64,000 bases of DNA from CAVYWD01 sp963772225 (GCA_963772225.1 CAVYWD010000011.1:806001-870000); one strand, 5' to 3'; shown: positions 19,265 to 28,610, counted from the stretch's first letter. The notes: generated by a model from the sequence alone, not told the origin. Numbers and translations are program-made.

Positions 19265-19753
19265 ATGGCTGAGCACGTACATCTATTTTTGAAGGCGGAT
19301 GGAAAAGCGGTCAAAGGCGAGCCTACGCAGACGTCGCAGGGCCGAGACGGCTCCATCGAGTGCGTCTCTTACCAGCAGGAGGGTGCGACGCCGTTCGAGC
19401 CCACCACTGGCCAGGCCTCCGGGCGCCGGCAATACCAGCCGCTCAAGATCATGAAGCGCATCGACGCGTCGTCGCCGCTGCTCTGGCAGGCGCTGACCAC
19501 GAACCAGAAGCTCGAGGGCGAGTTCCGCTTCTATCGCCCCGACCCCGAGGGTCACGGCAGCACCGAGCACTTCTACACAGTGGTCATTCGCGGCGGCTAC
19601 ATCGCGAGCATTCGCCAGTTCGTCCAGCATTCGCTGACCCCCGGCGAGGCGAATGAGCCGCCCCTCGAGGAAATCACCTTCATCTTCCACGACATCATCT
19701 GGACGTATAAGACGACCGGCGCCGAGCACAGCGATTCGTGGGCGAATAGCTAA
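19265..19753 (+). CDS. hcp: T6SS tube protein Hcp (TssD)
   Basis: The 162-residue protein has the Hcp fold pattern: LFLKADG, DGSIECVSYQQE, the RRQYQPLKIMKRID segment, and EITFIFHDIIWTY near the end. Hexameric rings stack into the inner tube, which is fired out of the cell. A GGGAGAGG ribosome binding site lies upstream. A long stable hairpin follows the stop codon. Confidence 0.97.
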   Translation: MAEHVHLFLKADGKAVKGEPTQTSQGRDGSIECVSYQQEGATPFEPTTGQASGRRQYQPLKIMKRIDASSPLLWQALTTNQKLEGEFRFYRPDPEGHGSTEHFYTVVIRGGYIASIRQFVQHSLTPGEANEPPLEEITFIFHDIIWTYKTTGAEHSDSWANS

Positions 19754-19774
19754 GCGCTGCTCCAGCATTTTTAC

Positions 19775-19809
19775 ATTCACCCGGGGCCGTTTTGCGGCCT
19801 CGGGTGAAT
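19775..19809 (+). terminator. Long hairpin between hcp and tssE
   Basis: A 15-base-pair stem (19775-19789 with 19795-19809) with one G-T wobble and a 5-base TTTTG loop starts 22 bases after the hcp stop. No T tract follows it, so it is better explained as a partial terminator or as a 3-prime stabiliser that lets hcp be made in excess over the baseplate genes than as a full stop. Confidence 0.7.
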
Positions 19810-19876
19810 TCGTCGGTCCTCGGCGGAAATCCCCGCTGCGTGCCGCCCTTCCTCGAACCTCTTCCGGAGCCTTTCG

Positions 19877-20263
19877 ATGGAGCCGCGCGGGCTCTTGAGC
19901 CGCATGGTGCACGAGCGGGGTCAGGCGCCGGAGCTGCGCCAGTCCATCCTTTCGCACCTGCGGAGGGTGCTCAACATGCGCTGCGGGGAATCGCCCTCGG
20001 CGCCCGGCCTCGGCCTGCCTGACTTCACCGACCTGGCACACTGCTTCCCCGACGCCGTTCGCCGGCTGGAGGCCTCGGTCAAAGAGACCATCGAAGCCTT
20101 CGAGCCGCGCCTGCACGACGTCTCGGTCCGGCACATCCCCGAGGAGGGCGCGGAGCTCCGCGTCCGCCTGGAAATCACCGGCGTGGCCGTCGACTCCAAG
20201 CGCAAGGGGTCCCTCGCCTTCAGCTCGACCCTCTTCCCCGGCGGGCAGATCGAAGTCCGATAG
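19877..20263 (+). CDS. tssE: T6SS baseplate protein TssE (gp25-like)
   Basis: The 128-residue product fits TssE, the gp25-like wedge protein that starts sheath assembly: SILSHLRRVLNMRCGESPSAP, GLPDFTDL and ETIEAFEPRLHDVSVRHIPEE are in the expected order. A GGAG lies about 8 bases before the ATG. tssF follows after two bases. Confidence 0.93.
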   Translation: MEPRGLLSRMVHERGQAPELRQSILSHLRRVLNMRCGESPSAPGLGLPDFTDLAHCFPDAVRRLEASVKETIEAFEPRLHDVSVRHIPEEGAELRVRLEITGVAVDSKRKGSLAFSSTLFPGGQIEVR

Positions 20264-20265
20264 CC

Positions 20266-22014
20266 ATGTTCAGCCGGCACTTCCAGAGCGAGCTGAGCTT
20301 CCTGCGGGAGATGGGGCGCCGCTTCTCGCAAGCTCACCCGAATACCGCCGGCATGCTCGCCGAGGCAGGCCAAGACCCGGACGTCGAGCGGCTGATGGAG
20401 GGCTTTGCCTTCCTCTTCGCCCGGGTGCGCGAGCGCCTCGACCGCGAGGTGCCCGAGGTCATCCAGGAGCTGTGCACGCTGGCGCTGCCGCACTACTTGC
20501 GCTCCATCCCTTCCTGCTCGGTCGCCGAGTTCTCGCCGGACATGGGCGCGCTCCGCGGGCGCGAGACTGTCCCGGCGGGCGCCGAGCTCGCGACCGCCCC
20601 CATCGCCGGCACGGCTTGCCGGTTTCGCACCGCCTGGCCGGTCCAACTGCTCCCCTTGGCCGTCGAGGGGGCCTCGCTCGAAGGGGCACAGTCGCAGAGC
20701 CCCTTGCTCCGGGTCGCCTTCCGGTCTTCCTCCCGCGGCGCCGAGGCGGCCTTCGACGACGCCGGCCTAAGGCTCTTCCTCCACGGCGAATTCGCGGTGG
20801 CCACCACCCTCTGGCTCTGGCTCTTGCGCCACTGCCGCGAAGTGACGGTCCGCTCACTCTCGGGCTCAGGCCAAGAGGTCGCCCTGGGCCCCGAGGTCCT
20901 GCGCCCAGTGGGCCTCGCGCCCTCGGAGGCGCTCCTGCCGTGGCCGCGCCTCGCGCCCGACGGCTACCGGCTCCTCCAGGAGTACTTCACCGTCCCGCAG
21001 AAGTTCCTGTTCGTCGACGTAGGCCCCCTCGCCGCCGCGCGCGCCGCGGCCTCGGAGCGCTTCGAGCTCGCCTTCCGGTTCGACCGCCCGCCCGAGCTCC
21101 CGGGCCGGGTGAGCCCCGGAGCCTTCCGCCTCCACTGCGCGCCGGTCGTCAACCTCTTCGCCGCCAGCGCCGAGCCCATCCTGAGCGAGCTCCCCGGAGC
21201 CGAGCATCTGCTGCGCCCTTCCGGGGTCGCGGCCGCGCACGCTGAGGTCTACAGCGTCGAGTCCGTCCAAGGCCTCCGCACCGACGGGCCCGGGCGCGCG
21301 CGCTACGAGCCCTTCGCGGCGTATGAGCACGCGCTGCCGGGCGCCGCGCGGCGCGGCTATTTCCGCCTTCGGCGCGAGCTGTCGCCTGCCCGCGACGGCC
21401 TCGACGCCCACCTCTCCGTCTCCACCCCCCGCGACGTGACCCCCACCCTCGCGGAGGAAGTGCTCTCGGTCGAGCTCACCTGCACCAACCGCGCGCTGGC
21501 CGGGCAGGTGCGCTCCGGCGACCTGTGCGCACCGACGCCGTCCTCGCCGGCCCGCGCCTCGTTCAAGAACCTCCTCCCCGCGACCCGGCCGGTCCTGCCG
21601 CCGCTCGGGGCCGAGCTCCATGCCCGCCTGGCGCGACACCTCGCCCTTATCCAGGGACCGCTCGAGAGCGCCCAGGACCTGCGCGAGCTCCTCGGGCTCT
21701 ACGACTTCCAGGGCGCGGCCGACCCGCAAGACGGCGCCAACCGCGCCCGCATCGCCGCCGTCCTATCCCTGGAGGTGCAGCCCGTTCGCCGGCAGCTCGA
21801 CGGCGCGGCGCTGCTCGGGGAGAGCGTCCTCGTCGAGCTGGAAGAGGGGAGCTTCGCCAGCCGCGGCGAGGCCTTCCTCTTCGGCTGTGTGCTCAACGAG
21901 CTCCTGGCCTCGCGGGTGGCCCTGGGCTCCTTCTCCGAGCTCAAGGTCCGACTGCAACCCTCTCGGACGGAGTACGTGTGGGCCCCCAGGAACGGCAGCC
22001 AAGTCCTGACCTAG
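20266..22014 (+). CDS. tssF: T6SS baseplate protein TssF, second paralogue
   Basis: A 582-residue TssF beginning MFSRHFQSELSFLREMGRRF with DPDVERLMEGFAFL near residue 40. It sits between tssE and tssG in the usual tssE-F-G order, so this is likely the standard copy. It is a wedge subunit that binds TssG. It differs from the copy at 6025-7758 along its whole length but keeps the same architecture. Confidence 0.96.
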   Translation: MFSRHFQSELSFLREMGRRFSQAHPNTAGMLAEAGQDPDVERLMEGFAFLFARVRERLDREVPEVIQELCTLALPHYLRSIPSCSVAEFSPDMGALRGRETVPAGAELATAPIAGTACRFRTAWPVQLLPLAVEGASLEGAQSQSPLLRVAFRSSSRGAEAAFDDAGLRLFLHGEFAVATTLWLWLLRHCREVTVRSLSGSGQEVALGPEVLRPVGLAPSEALLPWPRLAPDGYRLLQEYFTVPQKFLFVDVGPLAAARAAASERFELAFRFDRPPELPGRVSPGAFRLHCAPVVNLFAASAEPILSELPGAEHLLRPSGVAAAHAEVYSVESVQGLRTDGPGRARYEPFAAYEHALPGAARRGYFRLRRELSPARDGLDAHLSVSTPRDVTPTLAEEVLSVELTCTNRALAGQVRSGDLCAPTPSSPARASFKNLLPATRPVLPPLGAELHARLARHLALIQGPLESAQDLRELLGLYDFQGAADPQDGANRARIAAVLSLEVQPVRRQLDGAALLGESVLVELEEGSFASRGEAFLFGCVLNELLASRVALGSFSELKVRLQPSRTEYVWAPRNGSQVLT

Positions 22015-22027
22015 CCCCTGATCACCC

Positions 22028-23206
22028 ATGTCCACACTAGGAAAGCCGGCAGGGGGCGACCCGCACAGCCCGAGCGCCGAGGCGAGCTTCGCCGAGGAGG
22101 CCCCTCGGCCGCGCGCCGCCGCACCGGCCCCGCCCCGGCAGAGCCACCCCTCCCGAGCAGAGCAGAGCGCCGTGGCAGAAGGGCCGCTCGGCAAGCTCCA
22201 GGCAGGCATCGAGCAGCTGCTCGGGCCGGTGCAGAAGCGCCTTCCGGGGCTGGGCTTCTTCGCCCTGTTGTCGCTCTTCGAGCGCCTCGCGCCGGGCGAG
22301 CCGCGCATCGCCGAGGCGAACAGCCCGCGCGAAGAGCGGCTGCGGCTCCACCATGACGCCGCCCTCACCTTCTCCGCCGGCGACATCACAGCCGCCCGGC
22401 TCGCGCCCCGCCCAGGAGGACCGGGCGCGCTCCTCGAGGTGGTCACGGCCTTCCTCGGCCTGACCGGCTCCGCGACGCCCCTGCCCGCCTATGTCGCCGA
22501 GGAGGCGACGGGCGACGACGTCGAGGCCGAGCGGGTCCGCGGCTTTTTGGATCTGTTCCATCACCGGCTCCTCTCGCTCCTGTACCGGGGCGTCGCCAAG
22601 TACCTGCCGAGCTACGAGGCCACGGCCCGCGCCGACGACGCCTGGTCCGGCCGCGCCCTGTCGCTCGGCGGCCTGAGCGCGAACCGGGCCGGAGCCGTCC
22701 CCCCGGCGCTGCTCTTGCGCCTGACGCCGCTCCTCGCCGACGGCGCCAGGCCGGCCCGCTCGCTCGAGCTGGCGCTGGAGGTGGCTCTCGGCTGGGCGCT
22801 CGCCCCCGAGGCGCCTCGGGCCCGCGTCGAGCAGTTCGTGCGCGCCTGGGTGGAGACGGACGAGCCCGACCGCATGGCGCTGGGCGCGCGCAACTGCACC
22901 CTGGGAGTCCACGCGCCGCTGGGCCGTCACATGTTCGTCCGCGGCGGGTTCCTGCGCATCCACCTGGCGGAGCTCTCCTCAAGGTCGCACGCGCGCCTGG
23001 CGAGCGGCGAGCTGCGCCCGCTCGTCGCGGCGGTGGTGGAGCTTTTCGTGCGCGACCCAGCCGACTTCGAGCTCGCCCTCGACCTCGAGCGCGCACAGCG
23101 GCCCCTTTTCCGACTGGGCCGGCCGACGAGCGGCCGGCTCGGCGTCGATTCCTGGCTGACCGGAGCGACCGCCATTCGGGCGGCTGCGCCGGCGGCTCTC
23201 TCATAA
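22028..23206 (+). CDS. tssG: T6SS baseplate protein TssG
   Basis: The 392-residue product has TssG features: the FFALLSLFERLAPGEPRI opening after a disordered Pro/Ala-rich N-terminus of about 60 residues, LTFSAGDI, LLEVVTAFLGLTGSATPLP, FLDLFHHRLLSLLYR and a conserved C-terminal ELFVRDPADFELALDL. The N-terminal disordered extension is longer than I expect for the family. TssG bridges the TssF pair to TssK. Confidence 0.95.
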   Translation: MSTLGKPAGGDPHSPSAEASFAEEAPRPRAAAPAPPRQSHPSRAEQSAVAEGPLGKLQAGIEQLLGPVQKRLPGLGFFALLSLFERLAPGEPRIAEANSPREERLRLHHDAALTFSAGDITAARLAPRPGGPGALLEVVTAFLGLTGSATPLPAYVAEEATGDDVEAERVRGFLDLFHHRLLSLLYRGVAKYLPSYEATARADDAWSGRALSLGGLSANRAGAVPPALLLRLTPLLADGARPARSLELALEVALGWALAPEAPRARVEQFVRAWVETDEPDRMALGARNCTLGVHAPLGRHMFVRGGFLRIHLAELSSRSHARLASGELRPLVAAVVELFVRDPADFELALDLERAQRPLFRLGRPTSGRLGVDSWLTGATAIRAAAPAALS

Positions 23207-23238
23207 CCCGAATTCATGTTCTGTCAGGAGGCCCTCGC

Positions 23239-25854
23239 GTGCGCGTCGATCCCAAGCTCCTCGTCCGCCGGCTGACCACGACCTGTGCCCGCGCGCTGGA
23301 GAACGCGGTGGTGCGGGCCCACGCCAACCACTTCTACGAGGTGACCGTGGAGCACGTGCTCCTCGCGCTCCTCGAGTCGCCCAAGTCGGACGCGGCGCCC
23401 CTCCTGCAACACTTCGGCAAGGACGTGGGCCAGGTCGCCTCGCGCCTGGTGCGCGCGCTGGAGACCGCGCACACCGGCAACGCCGCCCGGCCGGTCTTCA
23501 GCGACGGCGTGTTCACCTGGTTCGAAGACGCCTGGCTGTGGACCTCGGTCGAGCACGGCGCCAGCCGGGTGCGCTCCGGGGTGCTGCTCGCGACGTACAT
23601 CGACCGGCCCCGGCGCTACAGCGGCGAGCCGCTGCCCGAGCTCGACGAGATTTCCAGCAGCGAGCTGAAGCAGAAGCTCAGCGAGCTTTTGGCGTCGGCC
23701 CCGGAATCGAGCGAGCTCGCGGTGGAGGGAGCCCCCGCCGCGGGCGCCGCGTCCTCCGAAAGGTCGGCCGACTCGGCGCTCAGGCGCTTCACCCAGAACT
23801 TCACCGAAAAGGCGCGCCAAGGGAAAATCGACCCCATCTTCGGGCGCAGCCGGGAAATCCGGCAGATGGTGGAGATCCTCGCGCGGCGCCGGAAGAACAA
23901 CCCCATCATCATCGGCGAGCCCGGCGTGGGGAAGACCGCGCTGGTGGAGGGGTTGGCCCGGGCCATCCACGCGGGCGACGTGCCCGAGGCGCTGCGCGGC
24001 GTCGAGCTGCTCGGGCTGGACCTGGGGCTCCTCCAGGCCGGGGCGTCGGTGCGCGGCGAGTTCGAGAACCGGCTCAAGTCGGTCATCGCCGAGGTGGCGG
24101 CCTCGCCCACGCCCGTCGTCCTGTTCATCGACGAGGCGCACACCCTCATCGGCGCCGGCGGCGCCCCGGGCGGCGGCGACGCGGCGAACCTGCTCAAGCC
24201 GGCGCTGGCCCGCGGAGAGCTGCGGACCGTCGCCGCCACCACGTACTCCGAGTACAAGAAATACTTCGAGAAGGACGCGGCGCTCGAGCGCCGCTTCCAG
24301 CCAGTGCGCGTCGAGGAGCCCAGCGAAGCCGACGCCATCCTCATGCTCCGCGGGCTGCGCGCGACCTACGAGGCCTCGCACCAGGTGCCCATCCTCGATG
24401 AGGCCGTGGTGGCGGCGGTGCAGCTCTCGCATCGGTACCTCGCCGGCCGGCAGCTGCCGGACAAGGCCATCGACCTGCTCGACACCGCGGCGGCGCGGGT
24501 GAAGGTCCTGCGGAGCGGGCGTCCGGAGGAGCTGGTCGCGGCCGAGGAGAAGCTCGCCGGCCTCGAGCGGCACCGGGCGTCGCTGCAGAAGGAGCTGACG
24601 CCGGGCCAGCCGCCCCCGCCTGCGCTGGCCGAGCTCGACGCGCAGATCCCCCAAACCCGCGAAGAGGTCGACCGGCTCCGCCTGCGCTGGGACAAGGAGC
24701 GCGAGGCCGCCCAACGCCTGGCGAGCGCGCGAGCCGAGGCCGACCGCGAGGGCGCCGGCGACGCCCAGCGCGAGGCGCTGCAGTCGGCCAAGGCGGGGCT
24801 CGCCGCGGCGCGGGAAGGCGAGGCGCTCTGCCCCGAGGTCGTCGACGGCGGCGCGGTCGCGGGCGTCGTCGCGAGCTGGACGGGCATCCCCGTGGGCAAG
24901 CTCCAGGCCGACCGCCTGGCAGCCGCCCTGGACATGGAGCGCGTGCTGGGCAAGCGCGTGAAGGGCCAGGACCGGGTCTTGCGCACGGTGGGCGAGGCGG
25001 TGCGAATGGCCTACTCCGGCATCCGCAACCCACAGGCACCGGCGGCGGTGATGCTCTTCGCGGGCCCGAGCGGCGTCGGAAAGACCGAGACCGCGTTGTC
25101 CCTGGCCGAGAGCCTCTTCGGCGGCGAGCGCTTCCTGGTCACCATCAACATGTCCGAGTTCCAGGAGAAGCACACCGTCTCCCGGCTCATCGGCTCGCCG
25201 CCGGGCTACGTGGGCTTCGGGCAAGGCGGCGTGCTGACCGAAGCGGTCCGCCACCACCCGTACTCGCTCGTGCTCCTCGACGAGTGCGAGAAGGCGGACC
25301 TGGAGGTGATGAACCTCTTCTACCAGGTGTTCGACAAGGGCCAGCTCGCCGACGGCGAGGGCCGGGTCATCGACTTCCGCAACACCATGGTCGTCTTGAC
25401 CAGCAACCTGGCCTCGGAGCAGATCCTCCAGCTCCACGCCGCGAGCCCCGAGGTGACGCCCGAGCAGGTCACCGAGGCCATCCGGCCCATCCTCAGCCGC
25501 CACTTCAAGCCGGCGCTGCTCGCGCGCATGTCCATCGTGCCGTTCGCGCCCATCGGGCCGGACGCGATGCGCAGCATCCTGATCGAGAAGCTGGCCGCGC
25601 TCGGGCGGCGGCTCAAGGCGGCGCACGCGCTCACCCTGTCCCACTCCGACGAGCTGATCGAGCAGCTCTTGCGCCAGGCCTCGGCCGAGGAGACCGGCGC
25701 CCGAAACCTCGACCACATCCTGCGCGGCGGCCTGATGCCGGCCATCTCCCGCGCCATCCTGGAGAAGCTCGCCGAGGGCGCGCTCCCGCCGCGGCTGGAG
25801 GTCGCCGTGGGCTCGAGCGGCGCCTGGGACATCGCGTTCCGGGCGGAGCGCTAA
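23239..25854 (+). CDS. tssH: T6SS AAA+ ATPase TssH (ClpV)
   Basis: The 871-residue ATPase starts at a GTG preceded by AGGAGG. It has a Clp-type N-domain (1-150), a first AAA+ module with Walker A GEPGVGKT (226-233) and Walker B VLFIDEAHTLIG, a coiled-coil middle domain, and a second AAA+ module with GPSGVGKTE and LVLLDECEKAD. ClpV removes contracted TssBC sheath and recycles it. It closes the structural part of the locus. Confidence 0.97.
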   Translation: MRVDPKLLVRRLTTTCARALENAVVRAHANHFYEVTVEHVLLALLESPKSDAAPLLQHFGKDVGQVASRLVRALETAHTGNAARPVFSDGVFTWFEDAWLWTSVEHGASRVRSGVLLATYIDRPRRYSGEPLPELDEISSSELKQKLSELLASAPESSELAVEGAPAAGAASSERSADSALRRFTQNFTEKARQGKIDPIFGRSREIRQMVEILARRRKNNPIIIGEPGVGKTALVEGLARAIHAGDVPEALRGVELLGLDLGLLQAGASVRGEFENRLKSVIAEVAASPTPVVLFIDEAHTLIGAGGAPGGGDAANLLKPALARGELRTVAATTYSEYKKYFEKDAALERRFQPVRVEEPSEADAILMLRGLRATYEASHQVPILDEAVVAAVQLSHRYLAGRQLPDKAIDLLDTAAARVKVLRSGRPEELVAAEEKLAGLERHRASLQKELTPGQPPPPALAELDAQIPQTREEVDRLRLRWDKEREAAQRLASARAEADREGAGDAQREALQSAKAGLAAAREGEALCPEVVDGGAVAGVVASWTGIPVGKLQADRLAAALDMERVLGKRVKGQDRVLRTVGEAVRMAYSGIRNPQAPAAVMLFAGPSGVGKTETALSLAESLFGGERFLVTINMSEFQEKHTVSRLIGSPPGYVGFGQGGVLTEAVRHHPYSLVLLDECEKADLEVMNLFYQVFDKGQLADGEGRVIDFRNTMVVLTSNLASEQILQLHAASPEVTPEQVTEAIRPILSRHFKPALLARMSIVPFAPIGPDAMRSILIEKLAALGRRLKAAHALTLSHSDELIEQLLRQASAEETGARNLDHILRGGLMPAISRAILEKLAEGALPPRLEVAVGSSGAWDIAFRAER

Positions 25855-25971
25855 GTCTCGCTCCTCGAGCACACGCAGCGAGGCCGGGCGACCTGACTGG
25901 CATCGCCACCCATTGGCCTGGCACCGGCGCCGGGCCTCTGAGTAAGCTTGTCAGTTCGAAGTGAGGTGCTC

Positions 25972-26703
25972 ATGGCCCGATTCGTCCTTCACGTGCGGAA
26001 TCTGCAATCGGGGGCGGCCGAGGAGCACGCGTTCGAGCAGTCGCCGGTTCGCATCGGCCGGCACCCGCGCAACGAGCTGCCGCTCGACTTCCCGTTCGTC
26101 TCCCAGTGGCACGGCATCTTCACTTTCGACGATGCGGGCTGCACCTACCTCGACCAGGGCTCGACCAACGGCAGCTACCTGGACGGGCGGCGACTCGTGA
26201 GCGCCCAGGCCTCGCCAATCGGTCCGGAGAGCGAGCTGCGGATCGGCGTCCTGCGGTTTCGTGCCGAGACGCGGTCGGGCGCCGCGCCGCGAGCGCCTGA
26301 GCGATCGGCCAGCCTCCGAGACCCGGAGCTCACGATTCAGGCGAGCCTTCCTCAACCTGGGCCCGCGGCATCGCACAGGTCCTTGCCCGCCGCCCGAACG
26401 CCCCGCGAGACGCCTGGCGTGAGCGCCGCTTCGATCAGCGCCGCCGCGGGCCTGAGGAACTGGCGCGACGCTTTGCCGCAGCCCGGGACGGTCCTGAGCG
26501 ACGACTTCCTGGATAGGCTCTCCCAGGCGCTCGAACAGCTCGCCTCGCTCGTCGACGCTCAGTGCGCGCGCGACCCGGACCTCGCGGCGGCTATTCAGCG
26601 GCTCAGCCCCGACGGGAGCGGGGATGCCCTTCTCGCCTTCCTTCTCGACCCGGAGGCGCCGGTCGGCGAACGCGCGGGCGATGTCCGGAGCGCTCTGGGC
26701 TGA
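25972..26703 (+). CDS. FHA-domain protein of the T6SS locus
   Basis: The 243-residue protein carries an N-terminal FHA domain (residues 1-90: VRIGRHPRNELPLDFPFVSQWHG, LDQGSTNGSYLDGRR), keeping the Arg, Ser and Asn residues that read phospho-threonine. The rest is Ala/Pro-rich with a short helical C-terminus. The ATG at 25972 is chosen because GAGGT sits 5 bases upstream. FHA proteins at T6SS loci are commonly controlled by Ser/Thr kinases; the kinase at 1848-4043 is a candidate partner. Confidence 0.9.
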   Translation: MARFVLHVRNLQSGAAEEHAFEQSPVRIGRHPRNELPLDFPFVSQWHGIFTFDDAGCTYLDQGSTNGSYLDGRRLVSAQASPIGPESELRIGVLRFRAETRSGAAPRAPERSASLRDPELTIQASLPQPGPAASHRSLPAARTPRETPGVSAASISAAAGLRNWRDALPQPGTVLSDDFLDRLSQALEQLASLVDAQCARDPDLAAAIQRLSPDGSGDALLAFLLDPEAPVGERAGDVRSALG

Positions 26704-26780
26704 GCCCGCCTGGACAACCTCTCCCCTTTCAGCCTACGGTTTCGAGCGAAAGTCCGGTCGCACCCCAATCCGCTGTTCCC

Positions 26781-28337
26781 ATGCCTCTCGCGCCTCGCCC
26801 ATCGATGTTGGGAAAGAAGCTGGTGGGGCTGACCACCGCCGTCCTCATGGGCACGGCGGCGGCCATCGTGCTCGTCGCCTTGTCCAAGGCCGACGACGCG
26901 CTCTACCGGCAAGCCCAGCGCCGCGCCGATGCCGCGAGCCTGATGCTCGCGTACGCCCTTTCGCCCGCGCTCGACCGCGGCGACGAAACGCAAGCCGGGG
27001 AGCAGCTCCAAAATCTCGCGCGCTCGGCGGAGGCGCTCTACGCCGGCGTGCGCGACGCCGACGGTCGCCTGCTCGCCGCCTGGAACGAGGGCCGCATCCC
27101 GCCCCCTCGCTCGACGCTGTTGGCCGAAGCGCCGATGGTCCAGTACCGCGACGGCGCCGCGCTCCGGGTGGAGAGGCGGCTCGACGCCGCCGGTGGGACA
27201 ACCCGCCTCCTGCAGGTCGGCTTCTCGCTGAGCGAGTTCGAGGCGTCGCAGCGCTCGCACCGGCGCCTGGCCGCCGGCGGAGCCGCGGCGGTCTTCGGCG
27301 TCGGCGCGCTGCTCGCGCTCGCCGTCTCTTCCCTGCTGCTGAATCCTCTCCGGCGGATGAACCGGGTGGCGCTCCGGCTCGCAGAGGGGGACATCGGCGG
27401 CGCCGAGAGCGAGCTGGGGGCGCGGCGAGACAAGCGCCAGGACACTGCGGAGCTGGCGGTCTCGTTCGCGCGCATGGTGCGCAGCCTGCGCGAGACGGCC
27501 GTGACGCTGCAGGACTCGGCGCGGCTGCTCACCCATTCGGTGAGCCAGCTGGCGCAGTCGAGCGACCGGCAGACGGCCGTGGCACATAGGCAGGCGGACG
27601 CGCTCCTGCGGACGACCACGTCGGCGAACGAGCTGCGCTCGGTCTCCGTCTCGGTGGGCGAGCGGGTGGACGCCGTCATCGCGGTGGCGGAGCGCGCGGA
27701 GGCCGCCCGGCTCGAGACCGAGGCCTCCATCGCCGAGGGGCTCTCCGGCCTGGGGATGATCCGCTCGCAGGTCGAGGAGATCGCCTCGCGGGTGCGCTCG
27801 CTGAACGAGCACATCGGCCAGGCCGGGGGCATCACCGAGACGGTGCGCGAGCTCGCCGACCAGTCGCACACCTTGGCGGTCAACGCGTCCATCGAGGCCG
27901 CCCGCGCCGGCGAGCAGGGCAAGGGCTTCGCGGTCATCGCCCAGAACGTGCGCACGCTGGCCGACCAATCCATCGAGGCGACGCGGCAGGTACAGCGCAT
28001 CCTGGCCGAGCTCACCGCGGCGACCGAGCAGACCGCGAGCTTCACCGGCGAGGGCGTGGCGCGCATCGAGGAGAGCCTGGCGGGCCTGCGCGGCTCGAGC
28101 GAGCGGCTGGGCGAGATGGCGGGCATCATCAACGAGAGCGCCAACGCCCTCCGGCAAATCGCCTCGGCGGTGCGCGACCAGTCGCCGGGGGTGGACGCCA
28201 TCGCCGACTCGGTGGGGGCCATCACGGCCATGATGGAAGAGGCGATGAGCCGGCTGGACGAGACCAATCAGGCGGTGCGGACCCTCGAGAAGGTCTCGGC
28301 GTCGGTCGCCAGCGCTGCGGGGCGGTTTCGGACCTGA
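26781..28337 (+). CDS. Methyl-accepting chemotaxis-type receptor
   Basis: A 518-residue membrane receptor: transmembrane helix 1 (about residues 12-32), a periplasmic sensor of about 120 residues, transmembrane helix 2 (about 160-185), a HAMP segment (NPLRRMNRVALRLAEGDIGG) and a long cytoplasmic coiled coil whose hairpin tip reads LAVNASIEAARAGEQGKGFAVIAQ, the MCP signature. It would signal to CheA/CheW proteins, none of which are in this window. It follows the FHA gene by 77 bases and could belong to the T6SS transcription unit. Confidence 0.92.
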   Translation: MPLAPRPSMLGKKLVGLTTAVLMGTAAAIVLVALSKADDALYRQAQRRADAASLMLAYALSPALDRGDETQAGEQLQNLARSAEALYAGVRDADGRLLAAWNEGRIPPPRSTLLAEAPMVQYRDGAALRVERRLDAAGGTTRLLQVGFSLSEFEASQRSHRRLAAGGAAAVFGVGALLALAVSSLLLNPLRRMNRVALRLAEGDIGGAESELGARRDKRQDTAELAVSFARMVRSLRETAVTLQDSARLLTHSVSQLAQSSDRQTAVAHRQADALLRTTTSANELRSVSVSVGERVDAVIAVAERAEAARLETEASIAEGLSGLGMIRSQVEEIASRVRSLNEHIGQAGGITETVRELADQSHTLAVNASIEAARAGEQGKGFAVIAQNVRTLADQSIEATRQVQRILAELTAATEQTASFTGEGVARIEESLAGLRGSSERLGEMAGIINESANALRQIASAVRDQSPGVDAIADSVGAITAMMEEAMSRLDETNQAVRTLEKVSASVASAAGRFRT

Positions 28338-28610
28338 TTGAGCGCCGCGACCCGCTCGCTCATCTGCCCCTTCGCAAGAAGCCCGCATTCGTTACCCACT
28401 GCATCCCGGCTCACTCGGGCGACCGCGCTGCCGCGCGCGCCATCCAGGGGGAGATGACCCACTTGCCGCGACCGCGACCTCCAGGGATGCGCAGGTGGTC
28501 CATCCCCACAGCGGGAGGAGCTGGTTGTCGCCGGCCGACAACGGCGCTTCGAGCATTTGGAAACCCCAAGAAGTTTGAGCCTTCTTTCATGCAGTTCTGT
28601 GCGGTGACTC

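Noticed and set aside
23224..25872. 882-residue minus-strand frame opposite clpV
   Set aside because: It mirrors the ClpV coding sequence and shows no domain; an effect of high GC third positions.
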